DNA of 64,000 bases from Vigna angularis (Eukaryota; Streptophyta; Magnoliopsida; Fabales; Fabaceae), in the NCBI RefSeq assembly GCF_016808095.1, contig NC_068976.1, positions 12,247,001-12,311,000 on the forward strand, written 5' to 3'. The translations under genes and the position numbers were made by a program. Under the pieces are notes generated by a model that worked only from the letters and a program-made list of their open reading frames with translations, was not told where the DNA came from and searched no databases. Below are positions 12,088-27,637 of this stretch, piece by piece. Numbering within the stretch: the stretch's first letter is position 1; every line of letters begins with the position of its first letter.

Positions 12088-12417
12088 TGTTTCAATTGAA
12101 TTGGTCTGAGGGTCGGTCGTCCACTCCTTGTTGACCTGTAGAAGACACTCTGACGCTCAAGTCAGATATGTTTCATAAAGAGGTCTATATTTTATTAGAA
12201 TAGAAAATGATCATTGTACCTTATCAGTTGTATTATTTATAGAGTTTGTGACAGTCATGTCCATTTATTCGTTATGAGTATATTTTTAGAGAATCAAACC
12301 CAATAATCAATAATTAATATCGTATATTTGCAAAACGTAGGATAATCTGACCTATTAATACCTCATAATTGTCCATGAATAACCATTAACTCTGATCGGT
12401 ATATTTCATATAATACA
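12088..12417 (-). repeat. Right LTR-like terminal repeat (inverted)
   Basis: The reverse complement aligns along the full left terminal repeat, including the ends and the 'gacctctttatgaaacatatc' block. The sequence just inside it differs from that inside the left copy, so homology stops at the LTR edge. Confidence 0.75.
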
Positions 12418-12428
12418 ATACCTATTAA

Positions 12429-13200
<772 letters not shown>

Positions 13201-13202
13201 TG

Positions 13203-13454
13203 TCAACCCTTATCAATGTTGGTGGACCATGTGTAATTTGATTCCACACTTGAGACTGAGTCACTGTTATTGAATTGGCACATGTGGCTTGGACTGCTTA
13301 GAGCAAAACCTATGTCACCGATTTCATCATCATAACCCCACCACTTTCCCATATGCCAATTATCTGCAATCACTGTCTCTTCTAAAACGGCCACACATGC
13401 ACATTTTAAAATACCTACACCAAATCCAAAAGGATAAATTTCATTATCAAACAA
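13203..13454 (-). other. Possible gene remnant, unrecognised
   Basis: An 83-codon minus-strand frame with balanced, protein-like composition (Trp, Gly, Cys, His, Ser), unlike the repeat ORFs nearby. It contains DNWHMGKWWGYDDEIGDIGF and ends in SSVESNYTWSTNIDKG. GC content here is above the background. No family was recognised. The stop is natural and the start is uncertain, so it may be the last exon of a decayed gene, or chance. A CACTA-like end, cactagtaaaaacatg, lies just outside at 13487. Confidence 0.25.
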
Positions 13455-14302
13455 TTTTAGATCTCTACATCTTCAAACGTCCAAGCACTAGTAAAAACAT
13501 GTATATTATCGCCTCTTACCATAATATGTTTAAATCTCATATTTAAGATCTTCCAAATCCTTCATTGCTAAGAATGTGCCTTACAAATTTTATATATAAC
13601 AAATTACTTTCTTATATACATTCAAAATCAAAATTTTCTGAAAGATTATTGAATTTTTATTTTGGTTTGTTTTAACCTTTTTTCCTCATAAATTTCTTGT
13701 TTTGTTGTTATTAAATATTGTTTTCAACATTAAAATAACGATATTTAGATAGTGTTTTTGTAAAAAATAAAAATAAAAATACAAAGTTTTTAGAGACAAA
13801 AAACAAAATCTCAAGAAAAATGAAATTTGTGAGCATGCACATTTAAGTCTTTAAGAAATATTAAAAAATGTTTATATTAATTGAATCTATAATCTAGATT
13901 GTGATTGTCAAAAAGCTGTGATAAATTCAGCATCTATCTGGGGAAAGATAATGTTAAAGCATGGTAACGAATAGTGATGAAAACCATAACATTCATATGT
14001 TTTGACCTAATCTACCATTTTTATTTACATTTTGTGTCATCTTGTTCCTGTATCTTGGTCGGTTCAAGAGCTTTGGAAAACATATGCAGTTGTTCGTAAA
14101 TAATTGGACCAAAATTTACACTAATATCATCTGCAAATCTGCTTTTACACTTACAGCTATATGTGCATTTTCATACCTTTGATGAAATCCTAATATATTT
14201 CAAAAGTTGCTCAACCTAAACTTGTTTAATGTATTATGATGATGAAAGACGTACTCTCTCTTTTCCTCTGTATCAGACTAACATTAATAATTTCTCAAGA
14301 TT

Positions 14303-14309
<7 letters not shown>

Positions 14310-14387
<78 letters not shown>
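14310..14387. repeat. Compound (AT)30(AC)8 microsatellite
   Basis: A pure AT tract followed directly by an AC tract (14371-14387). Confidence 0.95.
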
Positions 14388-14704
14388 ACTATTTAAATTA
14401 AAATTTAATTTAAAGTTTACTTCTTATAATATTCTTTCACTATGTATTATTATGAAATTTGTAAAGATATATAAAGTTTTTTATTATTATTACAAATGAG
14501 TCTTTATTATATTTGTGAAGCTACAAATCTTAAATTAGAGTGAAATAACAGTAGTGAATAATGATAAGATTTTTTTTAGAGAAATAACAATAAGATTATT
14601 ATGCATAATTTATTCAAAGCTTTCAAGCTAATTCAACAACTAAGTAAGAATTACACCAGCTTAAGCTTCTTTTCCTCGTCCATCATTTTTCCTATTTCAT
14701 ACTT

Positions 14705-15040
14705 GTTTTTCCATCTACTTTTTATCATATAAAAATGTAATAATTTTTTATATAAAGAAACTATTTTTCAAAATCTAGGTTGATGCAATTACTATTACAA
14801 ACTTTTTATATTAATTAAAAATAATATTTTTTTATTTGTGTTTACATCAATTAAAAATAAAATAAATTTACAGTTAGTCTCATAAATTTAAAACTCCACT
14901 TTTTATAACCTACTTTTTACCATTCAAAATGTACGAATTCTTGTATAAAGAAGTTATATTTAAAAATCTACGTTGGTGCGATTACTATTACAAACTTTTA
15001 CATTGATTAAAAATAATACTTTTTATTTGTTAGATCGATT
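14705..15040. repeat. Imperfect direct duplication, about 120 bp per copy
   Basis: About 14705-14835 and 14905-15035 share 'actttttatc..at..aaaatgta', 'ttgtataaagaa', 'aaaatctangttgntgc' and 'attactattacaaacttttta', in the same order and spacing. Confidence 0.65.
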
Positions 15041-17056
15041 CATTCAACGATTATTGTAAATTATATTTTAAAAAGTCAGTTTTCATGTCGTTAATTTTCT
15101 TGCCTTAAAGGCAGACACAACGTACAACCTAATTTCTTAACATAGTAAAATGTTGTTCAACATCTTGTTTAGTTTTTTGAGAATAATTTTTCTTCTTCTT
15201 TTTCATGGTTATTTTTTACCCGTGTTTATATTTTGTTTTTCTTATTTTTTCTCTAATAATATTTTTTCATGGTAAATTATAAGAATGTTTTGAAGTGCCA
15301 ATTTAGTTGATACAATTAGGATGCCTAAAACATGACTTTATATTAAAAATAAATTACAAATTATTAATCCTAGAAGAAAAAATGTTATCGAATGCAATTG
15401 GATGTCAATATATAGTTGTGTTTGTATTTTTTTTATCAGCATAAATAATATATTAAGCAGGACTAATAGATTTTCTCAAGCCGTATACACAGTAGTAGAT
15501 ATATAATTTTATTTGTATATAAATCATAAGTGATGAATACACACATTCAAAATAACCAACTTTATGAACTGAAAAAAGGACGAAGCAAACGAAAAGTAAC
15601 TATTGTCATGAATCTATGTAAACTGAAATGGCGAAAACATGTTTCATTGTACATAAATTCGCACTGGTCTTAAATTGTATTTGACACTAATGAAAATTAA
15701 ATTAAATATAATTTATTATTAAATAAGAATCATAAATTGAAACGAGGAGTTGTAAAATTTGGACATATCCATAATAGAACGTGTCTGACAAAAATAGTTT
15801 ACAAACCAATTTTTATCCAATAAAATTATATTAGTTGATATCATACTTATAAATTTGTAGCTACTAATTGGATAAATTAGATGGTAAATATAAAATAGTA
15901 TTAACAGACATGCTACTCAAGTTTATTAAATAAAAACATTAATTTTTTGGACAAAAATATATTATTATGTAATTATAATTTTACATTTCATTTAAAGCAA
16001 TTAAATTATTATTAGTCTTTCTAGTATTTTTTAAATTAAATATATCTTTTTATTTAAACAATTCATTCTATTTAGACTATTTATCTAAATGAGTATTTGC
16101 TAAAATAATTTTCTATTTAATTTTGAATTTTTTAATTTCTTAATTTAAACTAATTTTATATGAGTTTATTTTTTAAAATTTTTATTACTGTAATTTTCAT
16201 ATAACATCATATAATTTAACATTAGTCTCTTCATTTTGTAATAAATTTAAATATATTTTTAATTTCTAAATTAAAATTAAAATTCATCTTTTCTTCTAAT
16301 TATATTAAATTCTTTTTATAATTTAGTTGCATTAAATTCCTTTTATATATCAAAACACTTTTCAAGTTGGCGTTTAAACTATTTATATTATTTGACATGT
16401 TTGAAATTAAATGTTAGTCTAAAACACTATTTAATAAGTCAAAGAACAAATTATTGTCATTGGGTTAAAATGATAATTACTATTTAATTTTAAAGTTTAC
16501 GAACTAAAATGTCTCCAAGTTTAAAATGTTACTTGTATTTTCTTATTTTTTAATTAATAACATCTACGTCTACCACTTTCCAAGATATTTTATTTTTTAT
16601 GGGTCTCACAGTAGCTGTTCTCTTTTCACACTCCCTAAAACAAAGTATCACTATGTTTTTCTTATGCATCAAACTTCTACTATGGTGATTCAACCTTGAG
16701 GTTTCCTTCCTAATAGGATTTATAGCTTTTCTTGTGATGTTCAAGCTCTCCATATTTGAGGTTTCCTCCTTAGTTCAACATCGTTCTTTGATGCTGTAGC
16801 TATGCAAACCATATTTGACTTTTTTTTACCTTTTAACGCTTTACCTCAATCTTGGGCTCAACCACACAACTCTTATATTCATGCAAAAAGTGTTACATTT
16901 CAATAATAAAAAAACACATCAATTTCATATTAAATCAATTCTTCATACCACAATTAAAGGAACTGATTTAATCAAATATAACTCAAATTCATTTAATGTT
17001 GATGTCAAAATCATGTATAAAAATTAAGTAAATTAAATACCTTGATAATTTACATC

Positions 17057-17059
<3 letters not shown>

Positions 17060-17131
<72 letters not shown>
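17060..17131. repeat. (TA)n microsatellite, about 36 units
   Basis: Uninterrupted TA tract. Confidence 0.95.
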
Positions 17132-17133
<2 letters not shown>

Positions 17134-18450
17134 CATTATTTAGATTTATAAATAGTAGTTTCTATACTTATACTTAGTGTTGATTAAAATTGCAACAATT
17201 ATTGACATTTCATTTTTGCTTTCTAATTTAATTTATTTTTCAAAAATGATGCACTTAATTCCAATAATATTTAAGTTTTATATGAATATTTATTAAGATT
17301 ATTAATTTTGTTTATATGTTCATTTACGTCGAATGAAACATATGTTTTTTTTATATTAAAAAATGTTCAAATATTAATTTGGTTTTTATTTTCGTCTTAA
17401 TATTTTTTTCATTATTTTAATCTTAGTTTTCGTCAATTTTATTTAATTTATTTTTTTCTAATATCATTTAAATAATTAAAAAATAATAAACAATATATAT
17501 CAGTTCATTTTTATTAAGTTTTTTACTTTTTAATTTTAATAAAAATATCTACGTGTCAATCTGATATCGTGATTTGTGGCAGTAATAATTTATAAATTTA
17601 ATAAAAGATATTAACTGAATCAAAGCTTGTGAAGCTTCATATGAAATTTTGTTTACTAGTTTTCAATGAAATGATTAGATATTATATATCTAAAAGAAAG
17701 TACTATATTTTTCTAAATTAAAGAAATGACATTAGATTTTATGTTCATCACTAGAATGAAAACAATAAAATAAACAAAATTAAGTAAAATGATTTTGTTA
17801 TTGCCCCACATTTACTAGACTTGAGGTTCCATCATTCTGTTTCAATCATTGAAAGTTTCGTTTTTCTTTTTCATGTATCGTTGAAGCAAAATTATCGTCT
17901 GTAGCCGCTTTTGCTACAGTGTTCTCACTCTTTTTCTAGCATTTGAACATTTTTCAGAATCATGGTTAGTTAATTTTTGGAGATACCATAATATCCAAAC
18001 CAAGCAAATCTAATTAAATTTCTATATATGGTAGACATAGACAAAACAGTGTTGATCTCCATATCATAATGAGACCGACATATCTCCATGAGGTCAACCA
18101 CCTTAAAAAGAAGGTCTTCAGTGGTCCAATACCAAACTAACTCACTTAGACTTCAACTCTAACTTATGTCATTTCATTCATTTTCTTACAATTTTCCATT
18201 ATTAACTAAAATATTAAATATCATTTGTAATTATAAGATGTGTCATTTTTCTATTGCATTCTATAAATATAAATATCATCAATTTTGTTGATAATTATAA
18301 GATGCCTATATACCATAGCTGGTAAATAATGATCATCATAGAAAATAAATTCTACTCTTCCACTCATCGAGAGTCACTCAAAGTGTGCATATGAGTATCA
18401 TAAAACCATAGTGAAAATGACTGTAATGTCACTCTCTAATCAATAGTATG

Positions 18451-18577
<127 letters not shown>

Positions 18578-18783
18578 TAATTGCGAATGAGTATCATGAG
18601 AGCAATGGTGAAATAGCATATGGCATGTTTTATTAAGTAATTAATAAAATGTATAACATTTTTCTTTCTTTAAATATAATATTTTTATGATTTTTATTTT
18701 CTAAATTATTATAACATTCACTGTCTTAATTTTTTAATTAATAAATTTATTTAGCTTATTCTACAAAATATATGAGAAGGGTG

Positions 18784-18812
18784 TATTATTATTATAATAA
18801 TAATAGTGATTA

Positions 18813-18856
<44 letters not shown>

Positions 18857-18875
18857 TATTGTTATTATTATTATT
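18784..18875. repeat. (ATT)n microsatellite with short interruptions
   Basis: Mostly ATT units with one inverted (TAA) segment and a 'gtt' interruption near 18861. Confidence 0.9.
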
Positions 18876-22940
<4,065 letters not shown>

Positions 22941-22949
22941 GTTCTTACT

Positions 22950-24082
22950 AATATATTACTTGTCCTAATGCATCGCCATTCTCTTGATGTATATTGAATG
23001 TTTTCTTTAACCTTTGATAAGGATGATTAGATTGTAAAACTCTTTGATGACGCAAATATATTATTTTTCCTTTCATGTTTCAATTGACGAGCTACAGAGT
23101 TTTCTTTACATATAGGACATGCCTTATGACATTTGAAACTGTATCCTGACAAATTACTATAAGTTGGGAAGTCATTAATGGTACAAAAAACATTACATGT
23201 ATCACGAAAGTTTCAGAAGCAAAAACATCAAATATTTCAACCCCATCACCCCAAAACAAATTAAAGTCTTCAACATCTATATCATTTCTAGGCTTTCTTA
23301 GACTAGACATCATCATAGACAACATCATATACTTTCTCTTCATGCACAAATCCAAGAGATAAGTTGTAAATGAATAATATAATGGTCCAACAACTATGGT
23401 TGGTACTTAAATTACCAAATGGATTCATTCCATCGGTAGCTAAAGAAAACCGAAGATTTCTATATTCTTGACCAAACTAGGGAATTCATGATCAATATTT
23501 TTCCATTGCATTGAATTAGCTAAAGTGAGAAGCAATCTGTCACATCTTCCCTCATCTACATGCAATATAAGGTTTTTAGCGTCTTTTGGATTTGCAAACA
23601 AACACTTACAACTGAGCATGATTGGAAAGTATCAAACTACTCTGAAAGCGGGACCATCCTTTTCTATCTGACCATTATCTTCACTGTTATTTTTCTACTT
23701 GTACCATTACAACCAACATTTTGGACATTTTTTCAAACCTTCAAATTCTTTCATGTATAAATGCAATCATTAGAACATGCATGTATCCTTTTATACTTCA
23801 TAAAAGAGTTTTCTTAGCATCATATGAGTGGGTAGTGTATTTCCATCTGGAAGCATTTCATTCAACAACGTCAACAATTCTATGAAACTCTTATCGCTAT
23901 ATTCTTTGGTTGCATTCAAGTTCATGAGTCTTAACATCGTTGAAAACCGTATGAACTTATTTGAACCAACATACAATGGAGTCTCGACATCAGTAGACAT
24001 TGTCTCATACACATGTACTTGGGCAAAAACTTCAAAGGAAACCATCACAAATAAGGTGTTCTCCAATATCGGTTCCATTTAA
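22950..24082 (-). pseudogene. CACTA (En/Spm) TNP2-type transposase, degenerate
   Basis: Read on the minus strand across frameshifts and stops, this is the central part of a plant CACTA transposase (TNP2 / Transposase_21). In order it shows TDVETPLYVGSNKF and KSFIELLTLLNEMLPDGNTL (24000-23830); a KCPKC remnant and NNSEDNGQIEKDGPAF (about 23750-23650); YFPIM, LFANPKDAKNLILHVDEGRC (about 23635-23540); SMQWKNIDHEFP; LCMKRKYMMLSMMMSSLRKP followed by RNDIDVEDFNLFWGDGVEIF (23350-23250); ACPICKENSV and LKHERK (to about 23050). The order matches TNP2. Several frameshifts and a missing stretch make it inactive. The same-strand CACTA end at 26019 would be the 5' end of this element; the 3' end was not identified. 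Confidence 0.85.
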
Positions 24083-26019
24083 CTTTCTTCTATTCAAATA
24101 GTTGACACTGGCATTTAAATTTTACTTCATCATCACTTCTACCCTCATTATGTTACGTAAATTTTATAAATTCTTTTATTCCTCAGTCAAACTCAACACT
24201 GGTGCATGATAAATTAATCCAATTTTGATCGGTACGTATATATAATAAAATTATGTGAAATTTTTTAGTAATCTTTAATGAATGATCACCTTACTTTTGT
24301 ATTCAAGGTGTAACCATATCCCATTCAAGAAAAAAACATTATTTTTCAGTCTATTGGTACATATCAATTATAAACAACATACCTCAAATTTCAAGAAATT
24401 TTACCAACATTTCGCATCGATCTTCAAATCACACTAAATGAAAGTAGTTATCAACCACAATCAAATATTCACCTAAAGATAAATACAAAATACAATTAAA
24501 AAATATTCATAAATTTTAAGATATGTATATTACAAATATATTTTAACTAATAAATTTTGAAAAAAAATATATTAATCTTCTTAATTTGTCAAACCAGATA
24601 ATTCAAGATTCAATACATATAAATTATTAGTACCATATCCTCTTATATTAATTTTTTAAAAATACAAATTTTTCAAAAATTTTGGAGACAATAAGTAATT
24701 TTGGTATTGAATCTCAAACGAGAAACTAAGGCTAACTTAATGTAACAATAATCTCAAATAGACAAAATGAATCAATACATTTAAGAATATAATTATCACA
24801 CATCTAACATATAAAAAATAAACAACATACTTATTTTGTATTTTTGGTCTTCTCTAAATCTTTTTACATAGTCATATTTTTCTGTTTAATATTAAACTTA
24901 ACATTTATATAATCCAATTACTTATAGTATCAAGTGCAACTTTTATTTAAATCTTAAAATTATAAGACATACATTCTAATAAACGGACATTCAACCCAAT
25001 AAAAGGAAAATAGTTTTTGGGTCTAAATTTTGAAGATAATAATATAGAAACCTAGGAGCATGAATGTGAGCAACAATGGAGGAGATGCAACAATATCCAC
25101 CACAATGCAATATTATGAATGACAAAAAAATAAAAAGAAAATTTTACAATTAATGAACCCGTGCAAGACACGAACATCACGAAAAATAAAGGGAATCGCG
25201 AACCAAGGAGACGAAGATGGTGGAGAGTGAAGATCTTCTAAAACTCGTATGCAAGAAGATGATGGACAGTGGTGACCTCCTTGACGTCATGGCAACACAC
25301 ATGGAGCCAGACGAACAAAGTTCAATGGTTATGAAAGGTGCAGTGGAGGAAGGTGTTGGGTCTATCAAGGAGGATGTTTACCGAGGAGACACAAACACCA
25401 ATGAGATATGAGCTCAATCACATAAGGGATTGACACCACTTTCTACCAAAAACCTTAAGGCAATGGGTTAATCGATCTTTCATCTTTATATAATGCTATA
25501 CTTTCTCATTTCTATCAAATGTGGGATTTAGACTCACACTTGGATTCCCAATAGAAGGAAACAGAAAATCGCAAAGTGGAGGAAAGAAGAAGAAACTGTA
25601 GAAATGAAGTGGCGCCTCTATAGCTTTCATGAAATTCACCCTAGGTAGAGCTTTAGGCATTAATTATTAGCAAAATTGAAGCCTAAAGGCTAATCGGCTT
25701 CGATTTGCCCAATAATTGAAGCCTAAAGCTCTACAATCAATGACAAATTTGAAATTTTAGTGAACTATTAGCTCTTGATTCTTTAGAAAATGAAGCATAA
25801 AGATATTATAGGCCTCAGTCCATAGGAACCAGAGCCTATTCCTCTACTATCAAATAAAGTAATTAAAAAAGAGTGAGAATTTTGAAAAATTTGCCAACTT
25901 ATATGCCCTAATTGTTTAGAAAACAAAAGCATATATGGAAATATGCTTTGGCTTTCCAACAATCGAGGTCTATAATCGAAGCATATAGGGCAATTTTAAA
26001 AACCTAATATGCACTAGTG
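24083..26019 (-). mobile_element. 5' part of the same CACTA element, with subterminal repeats
   Basis: From 25620 to 26019 short phrases recur in both orientations: 'gaagcctaaag', 'cttcgattt', 'ggtctataatcgaagcata'. This is the subterminal-repeat pattern of CACTA elements. The stretch ends ...aatatgCACTAGTG at 26019. It lies upstream of the minus-strand TNP2 remnant, where a 5' end should be. Between them, 25200-25410 is a GC-richer region without a recognised product. No matching second terminus was found. Confidence 0.5.
25428..25560. repeat. Dispersed LTR/TRIM-like repeat segment
   Basis: The stretch with 'ttgacaccactttctaccaa', 'aaggcaatgggttaat', 'tctttatataatgct' and 'atgtgggatttagactcaca' resembles a dispersed repeat common in legume DNA. 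The family and the ends could not be fixed. Confidence 0.35.
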
Positions 26020-26739
26020 ATTATGCACCATATACAATATATGCAACACAGTCATTGCATCTACTTGTCCCATTTTCCATGGTGAAACTTTATCTCCGAT
26101 CAAATTAGACCATCTCTTTCCCTTTTTGTAAATGTAAATTATTAAGGTTGATATTCTATATTTTCATTATATTGTTGAAATTAAAATCATGGTTAATTTT
26201 GGGTCTCATCATGACTAATATTCATTATTATCTATTAATATTAGAATTTTGAAAAAAATAATAATTTAGGTATGAAGAACTAAATATAATGAAAATAGTT
26301 TAATCACTATTGAATTAGGTTGTTTTTTTTTGTCAAGTTTTATATTTTATAATTATGTAATTTAGATTATAGAAATATTTTACAAAATAGTACTGATTAA
26401 TTATTTTAATCCGGATTGACTAATAATTTTGTTGTTATTCTATATATTTCATAGTATATAAACATTAGAAAGTTTTAGGAGATCTCCATGTTATACATTT
26501 TAGTCATACAACTTTAAAACATTTTTTCGTATATGTTTTCTGACGTTACGATTATTACATCTAAGAAATAATTTCATTGTATGAGGTCCATAAACAAATT
26601 GAGCATAAAGTAAGGAAAATGAGAAGTATATGATTTGTTGAGTCTCAATTCATCCATAAGTTTGAGAAAATGAAAGTATAGATCCAAGAATATTTACAAA
26701 CAAGAATGACTCGTACATACAAGAATATTTAGGATCCAA

Positions 26740-26741
<2 letters not shown>

Positions 26742-26815
<74 letters not shown>
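26742..26815. repeat. (TA)n microsatellite, about 37 units
   Basis: Uninterrupted TA tract beside two copies of 'aagaatatttagga'-like sequence. Confidence 0.95.
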
Positions 26816-26818
<3 letters not shown>

Positions 26819-26951
26819 ACATCGTAAGTTGGTTTTGAATAATTATTTATCTTTTAATCATTTTACTTATATAATTAGTTTGTCTCATGTAGAACTTACT
26901 AGCAGCTAATTATCATTATATCTACGAGTCATGTATTGATTCATTTTTTTA

Positions 26952-27637
26952 GGGTTAAATATGTTTTTTGTCCTTCAACTATCAACAATTTTATTTTTCG
27001 TCTCTCTTTCAAACTTTGGTACACTTTGATCCTTCTCCTTAAGGAAACTATAATTTTTCGTCCTCCAAAACCAACAGCGTTAAAAATCAGCTGAGGTGGC
27101 TAACAGTGGTGTGCCACATCATTTGTACTTTTGCTGATACTGAGTCCATCTACTTCTCTCCCTCCCTCTTCCTCCATTTCTTTCCTTGCATCTTCATGCT
27201 CACAGCTTCTCTCCCTCCTTCTTCCACTCTTCCATCTATTGCCGTATCACAAAACTCTTCTCAAAGATCGCGCGCAAGGAACTCATACTTAGAAACGAGG
27301 GTCTCATGGAACTCGTCGACGCTGAGGAGCTTGAGGACATAGAAGTCCATGGGCTGATGCGCGCGATCTTTGAGAAGAGTTTTGTGATACGACGGCGAAT
27401 GGAAGAGTGGAAGAAGGAGGGAGAGAAGACATGGAGGAAGAGGGAGGGAGAGATTGACTCAGAAAAAGAAAATGATGTGGCACACCACCGTTAGCCACCT
27501 AAGCTGATTTTTAACACCGTTGGTTTTGGAGGACAAAAAATTATAGTTTTCTTAAGGAGAAGGATCAAAGTGTACCAGAAAGAGGGACGAAAAATAAAAT
27601 CGCTTGATAGTTGAGAGACTAAAAACATATTTAACCC
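26952..27637. mobile_element. Foldback Mutator-like element with arms of about 300 bp
   Basis: It starts GGGTTAAATATGTTTTTTGT and ends with the inverse. The left arm (26952 to about 27275) pairs with the right arm (about 27355-27637) almost to the centre, leaving a loop of about 80 bp. Shared blocks include 'ccaaaaccaacagcgttaaa', 'ggtggctaac', 'ctccctccctcttcctcca' and 'cacaaaactcttctcaaaga'. The GGGTTAAATATG end is a known type of legume MULE/MITE terminus. The 9 bp on each side (attttttta, tttttgtta) match at seven positions, a weak target duplication. ORFs in both arms are translations of the inverted repeat. A read-through transcript could form a very long hairpin. Confidence 0.85.

Larger units (their letters stand above)
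10393..12417. mobile_element. LTR-like element with inverted terminal repeats and internal tandem arrays
   Basis: The left terminal repeat (10393-10707, 315 bp) starts TGTACTATATGAAATATA and ends ACCAAAACA. The right one (12088-12417, 330 bp) is its inverse: read on the minus strand it starts TGTATTATATGAAATATA and ends with AAACA. Each starts TG and ends CA as LTRs do. The left copy is followed directly by TTTTGGCACTCACCGTGGGGCC, which resembles the primer-binding junction of legume gypsy elements. Near-direct repeats ATACG (10388-10392) and ATACC (12418-12422) flank the unit. No protein is encoded. The inside holds a roughly 90/180-bp AT-rich array and an 80-bp array. Two LTRs in inverted order are not a normal retrotransposon layout. 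Confidence 0.75.
13550..18450. other. Long AT-rich intergenic stretch
   Basis: About 4.9 kb without a recognisable gene. It includes microsatellites at 14310 and 17060 and an imperfect direct duplication at about 14705-15040. Short GC-richer pockets at 16560-16830 and 17815-18130 gave no recognised protein. Confidence 0.5.

Noticed and set aside
13487..13502. cactagtaaaaacatg as a CACTA terminus
   Set aside because: Similar to the 43291 start, but no inverse partner, target duplication or subterminal repeats were found nearby.
27106..27498. Overlapping ORFs on both strands in the foldback element
   Set aside because: They result from the inverted repeat being translated twice; no known domain.
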